A stretch of DNA of 64,000 nt from Agarilytica sp045430345 (GTDB taxonomy: Bacteria > Pseudomonadota > Gammaproteobacteria > Pseudomonadales > Cellvibrionaceae). The DNA lies in assembly GCA_045430345.1 (NCBI GenBank), contig JAILXT010000005.1, forward strand, positions 336,690 to 400,689. The letters are read 5' to 3'. Positions 29,938 to 38,845 of the stretch are shown here, one piece after another; position 1 is the stretch's first letter, and each line of letters starts with the position of its first letter. A model generated the notes under the pieces. The model made no database searches. It was not told the DNA's origin and saw only the letters and a list, made by a program, of their open reading frames with translations. Both the position numbers and the translations under genes were made by a program.

Positions 29938-30660
29938 TTGCATGCATACAAGAGAATTAATCCACCAATGGAAGATCAAGCACACGCAGTATCGGGAGGC
30001 TCCCCAGGCCGTCCTCGAGGTGTTAAAGCCGAAGAAACACGCCAACGTATCCTGGATGCCGCGGAAAAACTCTTCTCCGAAAATAGTTTTAACGGGGTCA
30101 CAATTCGCCAGGTAGCCAACCTCAGTGGCGTAAATACGGCGTTATTGCACTATTACTTCGTTAATAAGCGAGGTTTATTTGAAAGTGTATTTGAGCGCAG
30201 AGCTTCGGAACTCAATACCGAACGTATGGCTGCATTAGAGGCGTACAGCCGATCTACAGATAAGCCAACGGTTAAGGGGGCAATGTCTGCCTTCCTAGGA
30301 CCAATCCTAGAACGCGCTGCGTCAGGGGAAGTTTTCTGGAAAACGTATTTCGCACTGATCGCCCAGGTGAGCAACACACCCGAGCTAGGGGGCGATATGA
30401 TGTCGCGCCACTTCGATCCGGTGATTCAACGTTTACTCGACGTGATACAGCAAGCACTGCCCAATGCCGATCGCGCAAATCTTTACTGGAGTTACCAGCT
30501 ATTTTCCGGTTCGATCATGTTGACGCTTTCACAAAATGGAAGGGTCGATCGTCTATCCGATGGGCTTTGTCGTTCCGATGATCTAGCCGCTATTTTCGAA
30601 CGTCTTATTCCCTATTCTGCTGCTGGCTTTAAAGCGGTGTGCGAAGGGGAAGTGGAGTAG
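29938..30660 (+). CDS. TetR-family transcriptional regulator
   Basis: DNA-binding repressor of about 230-240 aa. The N-terminal helix-turn-helix spans about 27-75: ETRQRILDAAEKLF, then VTIRQVANLSGVN and LLHYYFVNKRGLFE. The C-terminal ligand domain (about 85-235) resembles the DUF1956/CerR-type branch. The frame opens at 29938 (TTGC-ATG region); an ATG at 29968 (MEDQAH) is an alternative start. It is divergent from the acyl-CoA synthetase operon, and the intervening palindrome at 29773-29798 supports control of that operon and of itself. The inducer is probably an acyl-CoA or fatty acid, inferred from context. Confidence 0.9.
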   Translation: MHAYKRINPPMEDQAHAVSGGSPGRPRGVKAEETRQRILDAAEKLFSENSFNGVTIRQVANLSGVNTALLHYYFVNKRGLFESVFERRASELNTERMAALEAYSRSTDKPTVKGAMSAFLGPILERAASGEVFWKTYFALIAQVSNTPELGGDMMSRHFDPVIQRLLDVIQQALPNADRANLYWSYQLFSGSIMLTLSQNGRVDRLSDGLCRSDDLAAIFERLIPYSAAGFKAVCEGEVE

Positions 30661-30684
30661 ATATTGAAAAGCCTACGAATTCGC

Positions 30685-33600
30685 TTACGCCGTCACAAAT
30701 TCCTGTAACGCCAATTCGAAGGCTTCATTTTCACGGCGTAGGTCGGCCATCAACACTTTGAGGTTTTCTTCTTTACTTTCCTTCGCGCTGATTTCGATGG
30801 AAACAATGACCTCGCCTAACTTCATCCCTCCCAGATTTGCCACAACGCCCTTAATTGCATGGGCAATTTCTGCCACGGCGACACAGTCGCCCGCTTCGAC
30901 TGCTTGCTCTAAAGTCTGCAGACGAGATTTGTGATCGCCGTTTAAAAACATCGCCACCAGTTTTTTTAATCGCTCCTCTTTGCCACGCACGCGATTCAAC
31001 GACCCAGCTTTATCCCAAACGGGTGTTTCATCAGGAACGACATCGTTCGCGTTATTATCCAGGCGCCCAGAATGATGATGCGTTACATCGGTTTTCACCC
31101 CATCACGCTGTTCAGATGAAAGTACTAACCATGTATGTACCTTATCTAAAAGTGCGTCTGGATCTATGGGCTTTGCTAAATAGTCATTCATGCCAGAGGC
31201 TAAGCATTTTTCTTTGTCTCCCGCCATCGCGTTTGCCGTCAAGGCAACAATTGGGACATTTCGGTTCCGATCTCCTCCTTGCCCTTCACGGATAAGAAGG
31301 CTTGCCTCGTATCCATCCATATCAGGCATTTGGCAATCCATAAGTACTAGCCCGTAAGCAGCATCCGGCGGTGTGCTTTGTATACTTGCCAGCGCTTCTA
31401 ACCCGTTAGCCGCGATATCCACCTGCAAACCATAATCACTCAACATATCAGACGCGACCATTTGATTGACTTGGTTATCTTCTACCAGTAATACCCGGGC
31501 ATAATGTTCCCGTGCAATCCTTTCAATCGCTTTTACCTTTTCAGCATATTTGGGGGAGTTCAAGGTCTGGCTACGAAATAACGGATCGTCTCCATCGATC
31601 ACAGAGCCATTTTCCGACACTACAGCAAGCGCTGAAAATAAATCTGCTGTGGTAACCGGTTTAGGGAAATACGCAGATATTCCCAAGGCATTAAAATATT
31701 GCTTATCTCCCTTTTGCCCCATCGAAGTCATCATGACAAGTTTCATGGCAGCATACCGTGTATCATCCTTTAATCTTTTTGCTAATTCCACGCCGTCAAT
31801 TTCTGGCATTTGCATATCCAATAAGGCCAGATCAAAAAATGGCATGTCACTCTTGTCACTACCGTAGCAACGCTCTTCGCATAAAGTTAGTGCATGTGCG
31901 CCATTTTCTGCTTCAGTGACATGGGCGCCCCAGACACGTAACTGAGAAGAGACAACTTCTCTGTTCGTCGAATTATCGTCAACCATTAAGATATTAAGTG
32001 ACGTCATATCGACGTCAGGTAATACCTGACGAGAGCGATCACTTTTTTCCAGTTTTACATCCACAGAAAAGCAACTACCACGGCCATACTCACTTGTGAC
32101 CTCAACATCGCCTCCCATCAGTTGGCTGAGTTTTTTTACAATAGCCAAGCCTAATCCCGTGCCACCATATCTTCGCGTTGTCGAGGCATCTACCTGCTGA
32201 AAAGATTCAAATAGGTGTGGGATTTTTTCACTGGGAATACCAAGCCCCGTATCTATAACACTGCAATTTAATTCCCATAATTGATCACTTAGGTCGATTA
32301 AAGAGACTTCAATTATCACCTCACCTTTCGAGGTAAATTTAATTGCATTCCCGACAATATTGGTCAATATCTGTCGCAATCGCCCAGGATCGCCTTTCAC
32401 CAAAGAAGTCTCTATTTTGCGTACATCTAAAATCAACTCGATATCTTTGCCTTGCGCCTGGTGGCCCATCGCTTCAGAAAATTCACCTAACATGCCCCTC
32501 AAATCAAAATCTAAACGCTCTAATTCCATTTTTCCCGCATCGACTTTAGAAAAATCCAAAATGTCATTTATGAGCGTCAACAGGGACTTCGCGCTCCCTT
32601 GGGCAATAGTAAGGCGGTGACGTTGATCCGGATTTAAATCTGTATTTAAGACGAGTCCAATCATGCCTAACACCCCATTCATAGGGGTACGAATCTCATG
32701 GCTCATACTCGCCAAAAATTCACTTTTTGCTTCAGCCGCATGCTCAGCTACTTCTTTTGCTTTGGTGAGATCAAGCGTGTTTTTTGCCAACATTCGCTCA
32801 TGGCTTTGTCGCGTGTCCAGCATATGATTATAGGCTTCCGCCAACAAACCAATTTCATTGTGTTCGGTTACGTCAACACGCTGCCCCACTTTCCCTTCCG
32901 CCACCCGCATACTTTCATTTGCAAGGGTAACAATTGGAGAGGAAAGGCGTTTTGCTAAAACAAAGGCAATAATCAATACAAAAATCGCCGTGATAAAAAC
33001 CACCGCCACCAGTATTCTTGCTTCACTGTTTACAGAGGATAAAACTTCCGCTTCATCAATTTCACTAATCAATATCCAGTGCTTATTCAATAGCACTACC
33101 GGTCGTTGCTCACGAAGTACCGGCTTCCGTTCAACACCCATAACTTTTTTAGAGGTGCGCTTACCTCTGATCGTACGGACACTATCAATATGTGAATTAA
33201 TATCGACTGAGCGAATAAGGATATCATTCCAGTCTCCATCGATTGGCGACCTTAACTCCCCCTCACTGTTCGTTATATAATGTCGCTCGCTACTATCATT
33301 AACCCGCGTTGCATTCAGCACATCAAAAACGCGATCTAAACGAAGTTGAATCGCCAACGCCCCCAAGACTAATCCTTCGGCATTAAAAACCGGAGCAATT
33401 AAAAAACCCGTCACTTCATTGTTCGACGGCGCGTATCGCTCAATACCCGAGAACGCGACCGCCCCAGAACCTAATGACGCTTTAATCCCAAGCGAAAATT
33501 TAGTGTTGTTTAACTCGCCTAATAAAACATTTTGACCGAGGTCAGAACGCTGGTAGGTGGAATATTGAATATTCCCCTCTGCATCCACCAAGAAAAGATC

Positions 33601-34017
33601 GAGGATATAATCGTAATGCTGGGCAAGCGTTAACAAACGCTGTTGATGACCGCCTATTTTTGTTTCCCAATCCTTGGTCTTTACATAATCCCCAATACTT
33701 AAGCCAGATGTTTTATACCCCTCAATAAGACTTTTCAATAAAACAGCGTTTCCCTGATATTCCGATTGCGCCGAAAGATCCATCAGACGGTATTCAAACC
33801 AATTATCAATAAATCGTTTTTTTAATACAGATGTCTTTTGCAGTTGTTCTACAGCGGCGTTTTTTAGATCTTCCACCGCATGCTTGTAGCTAATGAGGGC
33901 TACCGCAACAACCGGTACAAGCGACATCATTAAAAACCACATCATGAACGTTTGACGCAGCGGCCGCCGAGTTTTCATTGCGGCATTAGTGTTATTGTAA
34001 AACTTCTTATTCGGCAT
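30685..34017 (-). CDS. Hybrid sensor histidine kinase with two receivers and Hpt
   Basis: 1,110-aa inner-membrane phosphorelay protein. Membrane helices at about 22-44 and 335-357 flank a large periplasmic dCache-like sensor; HAMP follows (about 358-410), then HisKA with His440 (SMSHEIRTPMNG), the ATPase domain (NAIKFTSKG, DTGLGIP, GTGLGLAIVKKL), receiver 1 (MVDDNSTN, Asp in LLDMQMPEIDG), receiver 2 (LVEDNQVN, Asp in LMDCQMPDMDGYE) and a C-terminal Hpt domain (AHAIKGVVANLGG). All phosphotransfer sites appear intact, so it resembles BarA/EvgS-type kinases. No separate DNA-binding regulator is adjacent. It converges with the TetR gene (24-bp gap). Confidence 0.94.
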   Translation of the reverse strand: MPNKKFYNNTNAAMKTRRPLRQTFMMWFLMMSLVPVVAVALISYKHAVEDLKNAAVEQLQKTSVLKKRFIDNWFEYRLMDLSAQSEYQGNAVLLKSLIEGYKTSGLSIGDYVKTKDWETKIGGHQQRLLTLAQHYDYILDLFLVDAEGNIQYSTYQRSDLGQNVLLGELNNTKFSLGIKASLGSGAVAFSGIERYAPSNNEVTGFLIAPVFNAEGLVLGALAIQLRLDRVFDVLNATRVNDSSERHYITNSEGELRSPIDGDWNDILIRSVDINSHIDSVRTIRGKRTSKKVMGVERKPVLREQRPVVLLNKHWILISEIDEAEVLSSVNSEARILVAVVFITAIFVLIIAFVLAKRLSSPIVTLANESMRVAEGKVGQRVDVTEHNEIGLLAEAYNHMLDTRQSHERMLAKNTLDLTKAKEVAEHAAEAKSEFLASMSHEIRTPMNGVLGMIGLVLNTDLNPDQRHRLTIAQGSAKSLLTLINDILDFSKVDAGKMELERLDFDLRGMLGEFSEAMGHQAQGKDIELILDVRKIETSLVKGDPGRLRQILTNIVGNAIKFTSKGEVIIEVSLIDLSDQLWELNCSVIDTGLGIPSEKIPHLFESFQQVDASTTRRYGGTGLGLAIVKKLSQLMGGDVEVTSEYGRGSCFSVDVKLEKSDRSRQVLPDVDMTSLNILMVDDNSTNREVVSSQLRVWGAHVTEAENGAHALTLCEERCYGSDKSDMPFFDLALLDMQMPEIDGVELAKRLKDDTRYAAMKLVMMTSMGQKGDKQYFNALGISAYFPKPVTTADLFSALAVVSENGSVIDGDDPLFRSQTLNSPKYAEKVKAIERIAREHYARVLLVEDNQVNQMVASDMLSDYGLQVDIAANGLEALASIQSTPPDAAYGLVLMDCQMPDMDGYEASLLIREGQGGDRNRNVPIVALTANAMAGDKEKCLASGMNDYLAKPIDPDALLDKVHTWLVLSSEQRDGVKTDVTHHHSGRLDNNANDVVPDETPVWDKAGSLNRVRGKEERLKKLVAMFLNGDHKSRLQTLEQAVEAGDCVAVAEIAHAIKGVVANLGGMKLGEVIVSIEISAKESKEENLKVLMADLRRENEAFELALQEFVTA

Positions 34018-34326
34018 GGATAAACTGTATTGAATAACGGATTATTTGACGATGTATGAATGTACTTTTCGATCTACCTGCTGCGTAAACCAAAAGCCGC
34101 AATGGTGACGTTAAAAACATCACCATTACTGCAGGGAATGAGAATCGAGAACACACAGAAAAAAGGCTATGGGAATTTACTCACCCTAAACAAAGCTATA
34201 GAAGGAGTATAGAACGAGATCAGATAACAGGCCGGGGAGTATTCACCCGACAATAGCAAGGATGACGTAAAGCAGATCGCTGAATTAGTCGGTCTGTGCC
34301 ACCACAGAAGTGGCACGGGAAAGGAG
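34018..34326. other. Intergenic stretch with two hairpins, no gene seen
   Basis: 309 bp. A hairpin GTGCCAC/GTGGCAC (34296-34316, 7-nt loop) lies just after the stop of the acidic secreted-protein gene and may mark its transcript end, although no T-run follows. A second inverted repeat AATGGTGA/TCACCATT (34101-34127) lies in the leader region of the hybrid kinase. An overlapping minus-strand open frame (34167-34463) lacks any coding signature. Confidence 0.4.
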
Positions 34327-35175
34327 TTATTCCGATTTCGGCGCGCTATCCAACGCTTTGCCGTTTTGTGCCGGGACATAAGGCGTTGGCAGAGAGGGCT
34401 CGACGGGATCTGAAGGCCCATTATCATCCAGTTTCGATACGATGACATTCTTATTAGCCGCACTGGAGGTCGTCGTCCCGCGCTGCTCTATAGCCGCTAA
34501 CTCATCCAACAGTGCTTGTTCTTGCTGATCATCCGTATGCATCTGATCAACATCTGAATGTTCAGCATATGATGATAGCCTTATGTTCTCCCCTGCCCCA
34601 AGTGAAGCGCCATCGGACTCCGAAGGCGGATATTCATCACCCTCAGTAAGCGATTCTTCATTCTCTTCGTGATACTGGTCGGATTCATCGTAAGACGCAT
34701 AATCTTCATCACCCGACATCTCCCCACCTTGCTCACGGTAGGACTCAGATAAGTAATTCGCTTCGTATTCTGCGGGATCGTTGCGAATAGGATAAGCATC
34801 CATGTCGCCATCTGCGCTCGAATCGCCCTCGTCTACTTCAACGTAGGCGCCATCACTTTCCTCATAGTCTTGAGCGTATGAAGAGTCATTATCATCGTTA
34901 TAGTGTTCTTGGTAACGCGAAGGCGCCTCATCTCCCGCCTCATAACCTTCATAGGAGGACTCGTCTCTGTGAGCCCATTCCCCGCCTGGGTTATACACTT
35001 CGTAATGGTTGTTAGCCCGCGCAGCCCTTCGCTGTTCATAGGGATCATTCGCCGGGTCATATTGCTCGGCGTGCATTGCATCCATGGGATCATCTAAGCC
35101 CGACTCCTCCTGAGCCACAACAATAGGCGAAAGAAGTATGCCGGAGGCGACAAATAGGTATGTCAGCGTTTTCAC
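34327..35175 (-). CDS. Highly acidic secreted protein of unknown function
   Basis: No family recognised. The frame is open from a TTG at 35196; GTG at 35175, preceded by GAGGA at proper spacing, gives a classical signal peptide (about 21 residues, cleavage near VVAQ-EE). The mature part is dominated by Asp, Glu, Ser and Tyr (repeated EDY, DEGD and ESD patterns) from about residue 20 to 210, with no cysteines, then a less acidic Pro-rich C-terminus. It is likely intrinsically disordered and possibly metal- or cation-binding or matrix-associated; that is inference from composition. It stands alone on the minus strand with a hairpin after its stop. Confidence 0.75.
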   Translation of the reverse strand: MKTLTYLFVASGILLSPIVVAQEESGLDDPMDAMHAEQYDPANDPYEQRRAARANNHYEVYNPGGEWAHRDESSYEGYEAGDEAPSRYQEHYNDDNDSSYAQDYEESDGAYVEVDEGDSSADGDMDAYPIRNDPAEYEANYLSESYREQGGEMSGDEDYASYDESDQYHEENEESLTEGDEYPPSESDGASLGAGENIRLSSYAEHSDVDQMHTDDQQEQALLDELAAIEQRGTTTSSAANKNVIVSKLDDNGPSDPVEPSLPTPYVPAQNGKALDSAPKSE

Positions 35176-35387
35176 GTTTAATATCCTCATCATCAAACTG
35201 AATTATTATTTTTATTCGGCCTATCCAGGGGCTAAAAGGGGTGTATTGAAACCTTCTGCGCCAACAATACCAATTTGTGGACTACGACCGTTTTATTTTT
35301 CTACATCTTTACTAGAGTTTCCCAGGCTAAACTCAACAATTGTTGAGCTTGTTTTAATAATATCGCTCACAACCCTGGAAAATAATA

Positions 35388-36137
35388 ATGAAATCAAATA
35401 GTTATACAATCGTCACTTGTACATTACTCGCCACACTGGCCTCTGTATTTACGCTACTTGGTGCAAATACGCATGCCGCGTCGATCACCTACATCGGTGT
35501 CACCTACGACCAAACTGATTTCGACGACCTAAACTATGGTACCCGAGGTTACTGGTTTCCTCAGTTCAACGCTACTAGCCCAAGGTCTGATAAGCCCACT
35601 AACGAAAACCAAATTAACCAGCTACCGGACTGGGCTGGGCCTATGACACATATGGAGATCTGGCAATGGTGGAAGTTCCCCCAGCGCACCTTTTCACAGG
35701 ACGGTCCAAGTCGATCCAAAGGTGGCTGGCCCACATGGAACACCTTTACATTACCTAACGGCCAAACCGGCTTATCAGGTATTATTCTGGACCCGCACGC
35801 CGCTAACAATGTTAACCAAATCGTAAACCGCATCAATTTGGGGGCCAATACACCCTCTTCTTTTTTACTCAGGATAGTGGTCGATAATTCGGACTTTAAA
35901 CACAATGCGATCAATCGTATTCGCGCACGTGGTGAACACAACGGAAACAACGTCGACCCCAATACCTACCCAGTCCCTGGGTCATCAAACTTTAATGGCG
36001 TCGCAGATATCTACACCTTCCGTTATGACGGTTTCGATAATGGGGATTTTATAAAAATTCAGTTTAACGGTATGCCAGGCGGTACGAATAATGGCGGATC
36101 CGGCGGCGCAAGTTTCGCAGGCTTATTATTCGACTAA
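35388..36137 (+). CDS. Secreted protein of unknown function, 249 aa
   Basis: Not recognised. The signal peptide covers residues 1-31 (cleavage near THAA-SITY). The mature protein is rich in aromatic residues, Asn and Gly (MEIWQWWKFP, FRYDGFDNGD) with no cysteine, consistent with an extracellular beta-sandwich. There is a Gly/Asn-rich loop near the C-terminus (GGTNNGGSGGASF) and no PEP-CTERM or GlyGly-CTERM sorting helix. It is monocistronic, with a strong terminator 45 bp downstream. A role in extracellular polysaccharide or surface biology is conceivable but not shown. Confidence 0.8.
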   Translation: MKSNSYTIVTCTLLATLASVFTLLGANTHAASITYIGVTYDQTDFDDLNYGTRGYWFPQFNATSPRSDKPTNENQINQLPDWAGPMTHMEIWQWWKFPQRTFSQDGPSRSKGGWPTWNTFTLPNGQTGLSGIILDPHAANNVNQIVNRINLGANTPSSFLLRIVVDNSDFKHNAINRIRARGEHNGNNVDPNTYPVPGSSNFNGVADIYTFRYDGFDNGDFIKIQFNGMPGGTNNGGSGGASFAGLLFD

Positions 36138-36182
36138 ATCGGAAGGGGAGCAAAAGCCCTGAAAAGACAATACAGAAAGCGT

Positions 36183-36218
36183 AAAGATTCAAACCAAAGC
36201 GCTTGGTTTGAATCTTTT
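36183..36218. terminator. Strong bidirectional terminator
   Basis: A 15-bp perfect inverted repeat (AAAGATTCAAACCAA / TTGGTTTGAATCTTT) around AGCGCT, flanked by A and T tracts. It separates the convergent 35388-36137 gene and the CPXCG-protein gene and can serve both. Confidence 0.9.
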
Positions 36219-36234
36219 TATAAGGCCTATAAAA

Positions 36235-36426
36235 CTATTCATCTTCATGCCTCACCTGTACATCGATGCCTCCAAAACCATCTCCAGTCACATTGAAGTG
36301 TATAGGCCGGCAGCACACTTGGCAGTCTTCAATATAATGTTGAGGTTCATCGCTATTTTCCACCACGATCTCAATTATCTCACCACAGTACGGACAATAT
36401 ATTTTCTGGAGTTCGGTCCCGTGCAT
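36235..36426 (-). CDS. CPXCG-motif cysteine-rich protein
   Basis: Small conserved protein of about 63 aa with two Cys pairs: CPYCGE near the N-terminus and CQVCCRP about 25 residues later, forming a zinc-ribbon-like site typical of the CPXCG family (PF14255). An in-frame GTG at 36444 would add six residues and overlap the upstream methyltransferase; ATG 36426 is preferred because it starts 5 bp after that gene's stop. Function of the family is not established. It is probably co-transcribed with the methyltransferase. Confidence 0.82.
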   Translation of the reverse strand: MHGTELQKIYCPYCGEIIEIVVENSDEPQHYIEDCQVCCRPIHFNVTGDGFGGIDVQVRHEDE

Positions 36427-36430
36427 TACA

Positions 36431-36979
36431 CTAATCTTTAACACTTAAACGGTTGTTAACATCGCGGCTTGCTCTAATTAGCGCATCGTGATCTATCGGC
36501 TGGTTTTGCTTGGCCATTCGATCATAGAGCAATACATTGACGGTCGCAGCCAAGTTCATACAACCAGTGGTAGGAATATACACAACGGCATCAGCCTTAT
36601 TTACAAGTGACGGCGCAATTGAGCCATCTTCAGGACCAAAAATGTATAAGGCTTCTTCTGGATGGATAAACTCGGGAAGCGGTATTGCGCCCTCAACCAG
36701 CTCGACACACACCAGGCTCTGATGTTGTTCAACAAGCGTCGTAAACGACTCCACAGCGCTTAGAGGGATTGTTTGATTTACATTATTAGTATCTTGATGA
36801 TACTTAGCGGCCTGCGAAAAACGCTTTCCAGTGTAATAGATGGCTGTAGCACCATAACAACCTGCGGCCCGCATCACCGCCCCCACATTGGATGGGCTTT
36901 TAGGGTTACATAACCCTATCGCAGCCGAACCAGTAGCGGTATTTTGGGTGGGTAGAGAAGATGAATTCTGGAAAGGCAT
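36431..36979 (-). CDS. TrmH/SpoU-family RNA methyltransferase
   Basis: SAM-dependent 2'-O-methyltransferase of the SPOUT class acting on tRNA or rRNA; 182 aa, single domain. The three SpoU motifs are visible: NPKSPSNVGAVMRAAGCYGA (residues 25-44), YIFGPEDGSIA (about 113-123) and VYIPTTGCMNLAATVNVLLYD (about 133-153), together forming the trefoil-knot SAM site. Specificity cannot be assigned. Followed by the CPXCG-protein gene on the same strand. Confidence 0.9.
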   Translation of the reverse strand: MPFQNSSSLPTQNTATGSAAIGLCNPKSPSNVGAVMRAAGCYGATAIYYTGKRFSQAAKYHQDTNNVNQTIPLSAVESFTTLVEQHQSLVCVELVEGAIPLPEFIHPEEALYIFGPEDGSIAPSLVNKADAVVYIPTTGCMNLAATVNVLLYDRMAKQNQPIDHDALIRASRDVNNRLSVKD

Positions 36980-37135
36980 AATGTTCAGCTTATTGTACTT
37001 TTGGGAAGTATTCCTATATCGACGATCGACGTCAATACTAACGGCGGGCGCTCATCTAGGAACAATTCACGACAATACGCTCGTCAATCTGCTGCTCACA
37101 TTCTTAACCCGGTAAAACACAAATTTAGGGCATTA

Positions 37136-37169
37136 AAAAAGGGCAAGCCCCGAGAGGCTTGCCCTTTTT
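37136..37169. terminator. Bidirectional rho-independent terminator downstream of the cold-shock gene
   Basis: A 14-bp inverted repeat AAAAAGGGCAAGCC / GGCTTGCCCTTTTT with a 6-nt loop, about 20 bp after the stop of the minus-strand cold-shock gene. T-runs are present in both directions. Confidence 0.92.
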
Positions 37170-37188
37170 ACGAAAACGAATTGCCTAC

Positions 37189-37398
37189 TTAAAGTGCAAC
37201 GATGTTTTCAGCTTGAGGACCTTTTTGGCCACTTGTAACAGTGAACTCAACTTGTTGGCCTTCAGCCAACGTCTTGAAACCCTCACTCGCAATTGCGCTG
37301 AAGTGAGCAAAAACGTCTGGACCTGATTCTTGCTCGATAAAGCCAAAACCTTTAGTTTCGTTGAACCACTTAACGGTTCCTTTAGTTTTATTAGACAT
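37189..37398 (-). CDS. CspA-family cold-shock protein
   Basis: A 69-aa single-stranded nucleic-acid chaperone. RNP1 (KGFGFIEQ) and RNP2 (VFAHFSAI) motifs are intact and the length matches the family. ATG 37398 is preceded by AGGATA. Downstream it has a strong terminator. It lies on the same strand as the pigment operon that ends at 37623, separated by 224 bp in which its own promoter and a cold-shock leader would lie. It is unlikely to be part of the pigment pathway. Confidence 0.96.
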   Translation of the reverse strand: MSNKTKGTVKWFNETKGFGFIEQESGPDVFAHFSAIASEGFKTLAEGQQVEFTVTSGQKGPQAENIVAL

Positions 37399-37622
37399 AA
37401 TAATATCCTGAAATTTATAGTTAGTTTAGCCTTCTAGAGGCATGGATCGCATAAGAATGTAGACTGGAACTTAAAAACTGCAGGACGAGGTATTACGAGT
37501 AAAACAGCGAAATGTAGATTGTAAATAAGAGGCTTCTTTCTTGCTTAGCAGCACAATATAGGAATGGGGAGCCGCTGTCTATCTTTATTTGGGCGCACCG
37601 GCATTGAACAAAAAAGCCTGCC

Positions 37623-38054
37623 TCACGATACCGGCTGTACTAACGTAAGCCGGCCGGATATTAATAATGCTTCATCAGCAGAGACTTCAAACTGATAAAT
37701 TGCGCCATTTGCCCCCAGGTGCTCAGCGTTTAAAACGACGAGTAATTTCATGCTACTTGCTGGAATGTGCGTTTGAATAATATCAATATTTTTTAATGCG
37801 CCAATAAATGCAGGCCGACTCAGGCCGAGATTACTTTTTTGTAGGCTTGCATGTATGGCGGCGCCTTGCGCAGCATATTCTACTAAAGTGATTGAGCTAA
37901 AGTTTCCAGTGCCACTAAAGAGGGGGTTATCAGAATCATTATGCGATCTTCCAAAACACTGAATACTCTCTTGATCACACGTAATAACTTCACGAATGAG
38001 CGACATCCCATTTCCGTGAGGTAGTAAATCGGCAATTTCCTTGGCGCTTAGCAT
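37623..38054 (-). CDS. Hotdog-fold 3-hydroxyacyl-ACP dehydratase, ApeP-like
   Basis: A 143-aa single-hotdog protein beginning LLPHGNGMSLI, the PH-x-x-x-M signature of ApeP-like dehydratases, with a core helix region VEYAAQGAAIHASL. In aryl-polyene assembly such proteins act with ApeI-type partners to dehydrate each 3-hydroxyacyl-ACP. It is the last gene of the minus arm and overlaps the chain-length-factor gene by 7 bp. It is clearly distinct from the second ApeP-like protein at 51958, so the cluster carries two. Confidence 0.82.
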   Translation of the reverse strand: MLSAKEIADLLPHGNGMSLIREVITCDQESIQCFGRSHNDSDNPLFSGTGNFSSITLVEYAAQGAAIHASLQKSNLGLSRPAFIGALKNIDIIQTHIPASSMKLLVVLNAEHLGANGAIYQFEVSADEALLISGRLTLVQPVS

Positions 38055-38845
38055 GCTGTAATCTCAATCGATAAAATCTGACTGCCCATTCCTTTGATAT
38101 GAACCAACTCCGAACGCTGATTTGCGATAGCCTCCAATATTGGCAACGATCGTGCAGCCGGATTCGCTTTACGAAGTATCTCTAGCTTCGGCTCGCGCAT
38201 CGCCGTCTCACTCGACGCATCATGGTTTAACCGAAGGTCCAATTTGGCAATTGATGCGTCAGTGGCCTCAGGACTTAAGATAAACGCGCATGCAAACGAT
38301 ACTAAAATTGGCCTCTTTTTCTGTAACGGCTCGGGGGGGGACGTATCATAAGCCGTCAACTGAATTGATTTTGCACTATGACCAACTTGTGTGGCCGCCT
38401 CTATTAACCCCGCAAAAAAACTGTAATCAAACGCCGAAATACTCGTTGATGCTTCACGAGAGCCTGTCGCGATTCCCCAATAACCTGCTGCAGAATTATG
38501 CACTGAATTATGAAATTGTGTAGGGGACACAATACGACCTGGCAGCGCTAACGCTTTAGAGGTTTGATCAAGAATCTGGTAGTCGCCACCCGATGACGCA
38601 AATACTGATGCAAGTTTTTGGTCTTCACTTAAATTGTCACCAATCACCTCTTCAGAAACCTTAAATGCTAAGCGTATAAGATCTGTTGCTCTTCTACGCT
38701 CATTTGCGGGAAGAAGTTTTGGTTTGTACCGTTCGATTGGCGCAGCTTCGAAAATCAGCTCCCCTTTTAGTACTTTACGTGCCGTCTCCCAGGTATCTAA
38801 ACCGGGCGTAGAGATGGCGATCGCGTCGATATAAACAGGCTTCAC
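38048..38845 (-). CDS. Chain-length factor-like ketosynthase partner, ApeC-like
   Basis: A 265-aa truncated ketosynthase fold lacking the active-site cysteine: the nucleophile region reads NSVHNSAAGYW. In aryl-polyene systems such a subunit (ApeC) pairs with an active KS (ApeO) as a KS/CLF heterodimer. The KS gene lies immediately upstream with a 4-bp overlap, strongly supporting that pairing. Function as chain-length factor is inherited from the characterised Xenorhabdus system and inferred here. Confidence 0.85.
   Translation of the reverse strand: MKPVYIDAIAISTPGLDTWETARKVLKGELIFEAAPIERYKPKLLPANERRRATDLIRLAFKVSEEVIGDNLSEDQKLASVFASSGGDYQILDQTSKALALPGRIVSPTQFHNSVHNSAAGYWGIATGSREASTSISAFDYSFFAGLIEAATQVGHSAKSIQLTAYDTSPPEPLQKKRPILVSFACAFILSPEATDASIAKLDLRLNHDASSETAMREPKLEILRKANPAARSLPILEAIANQRSELVHIKGMGSQILSIEITAC

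Noticed and set aside
37570..37640. Terminator at the end of the minus-arm pigment operon (T-run near 37607).
   Set aside because: Only a 4-bp stem precedes the T-run, which is too weak to call.
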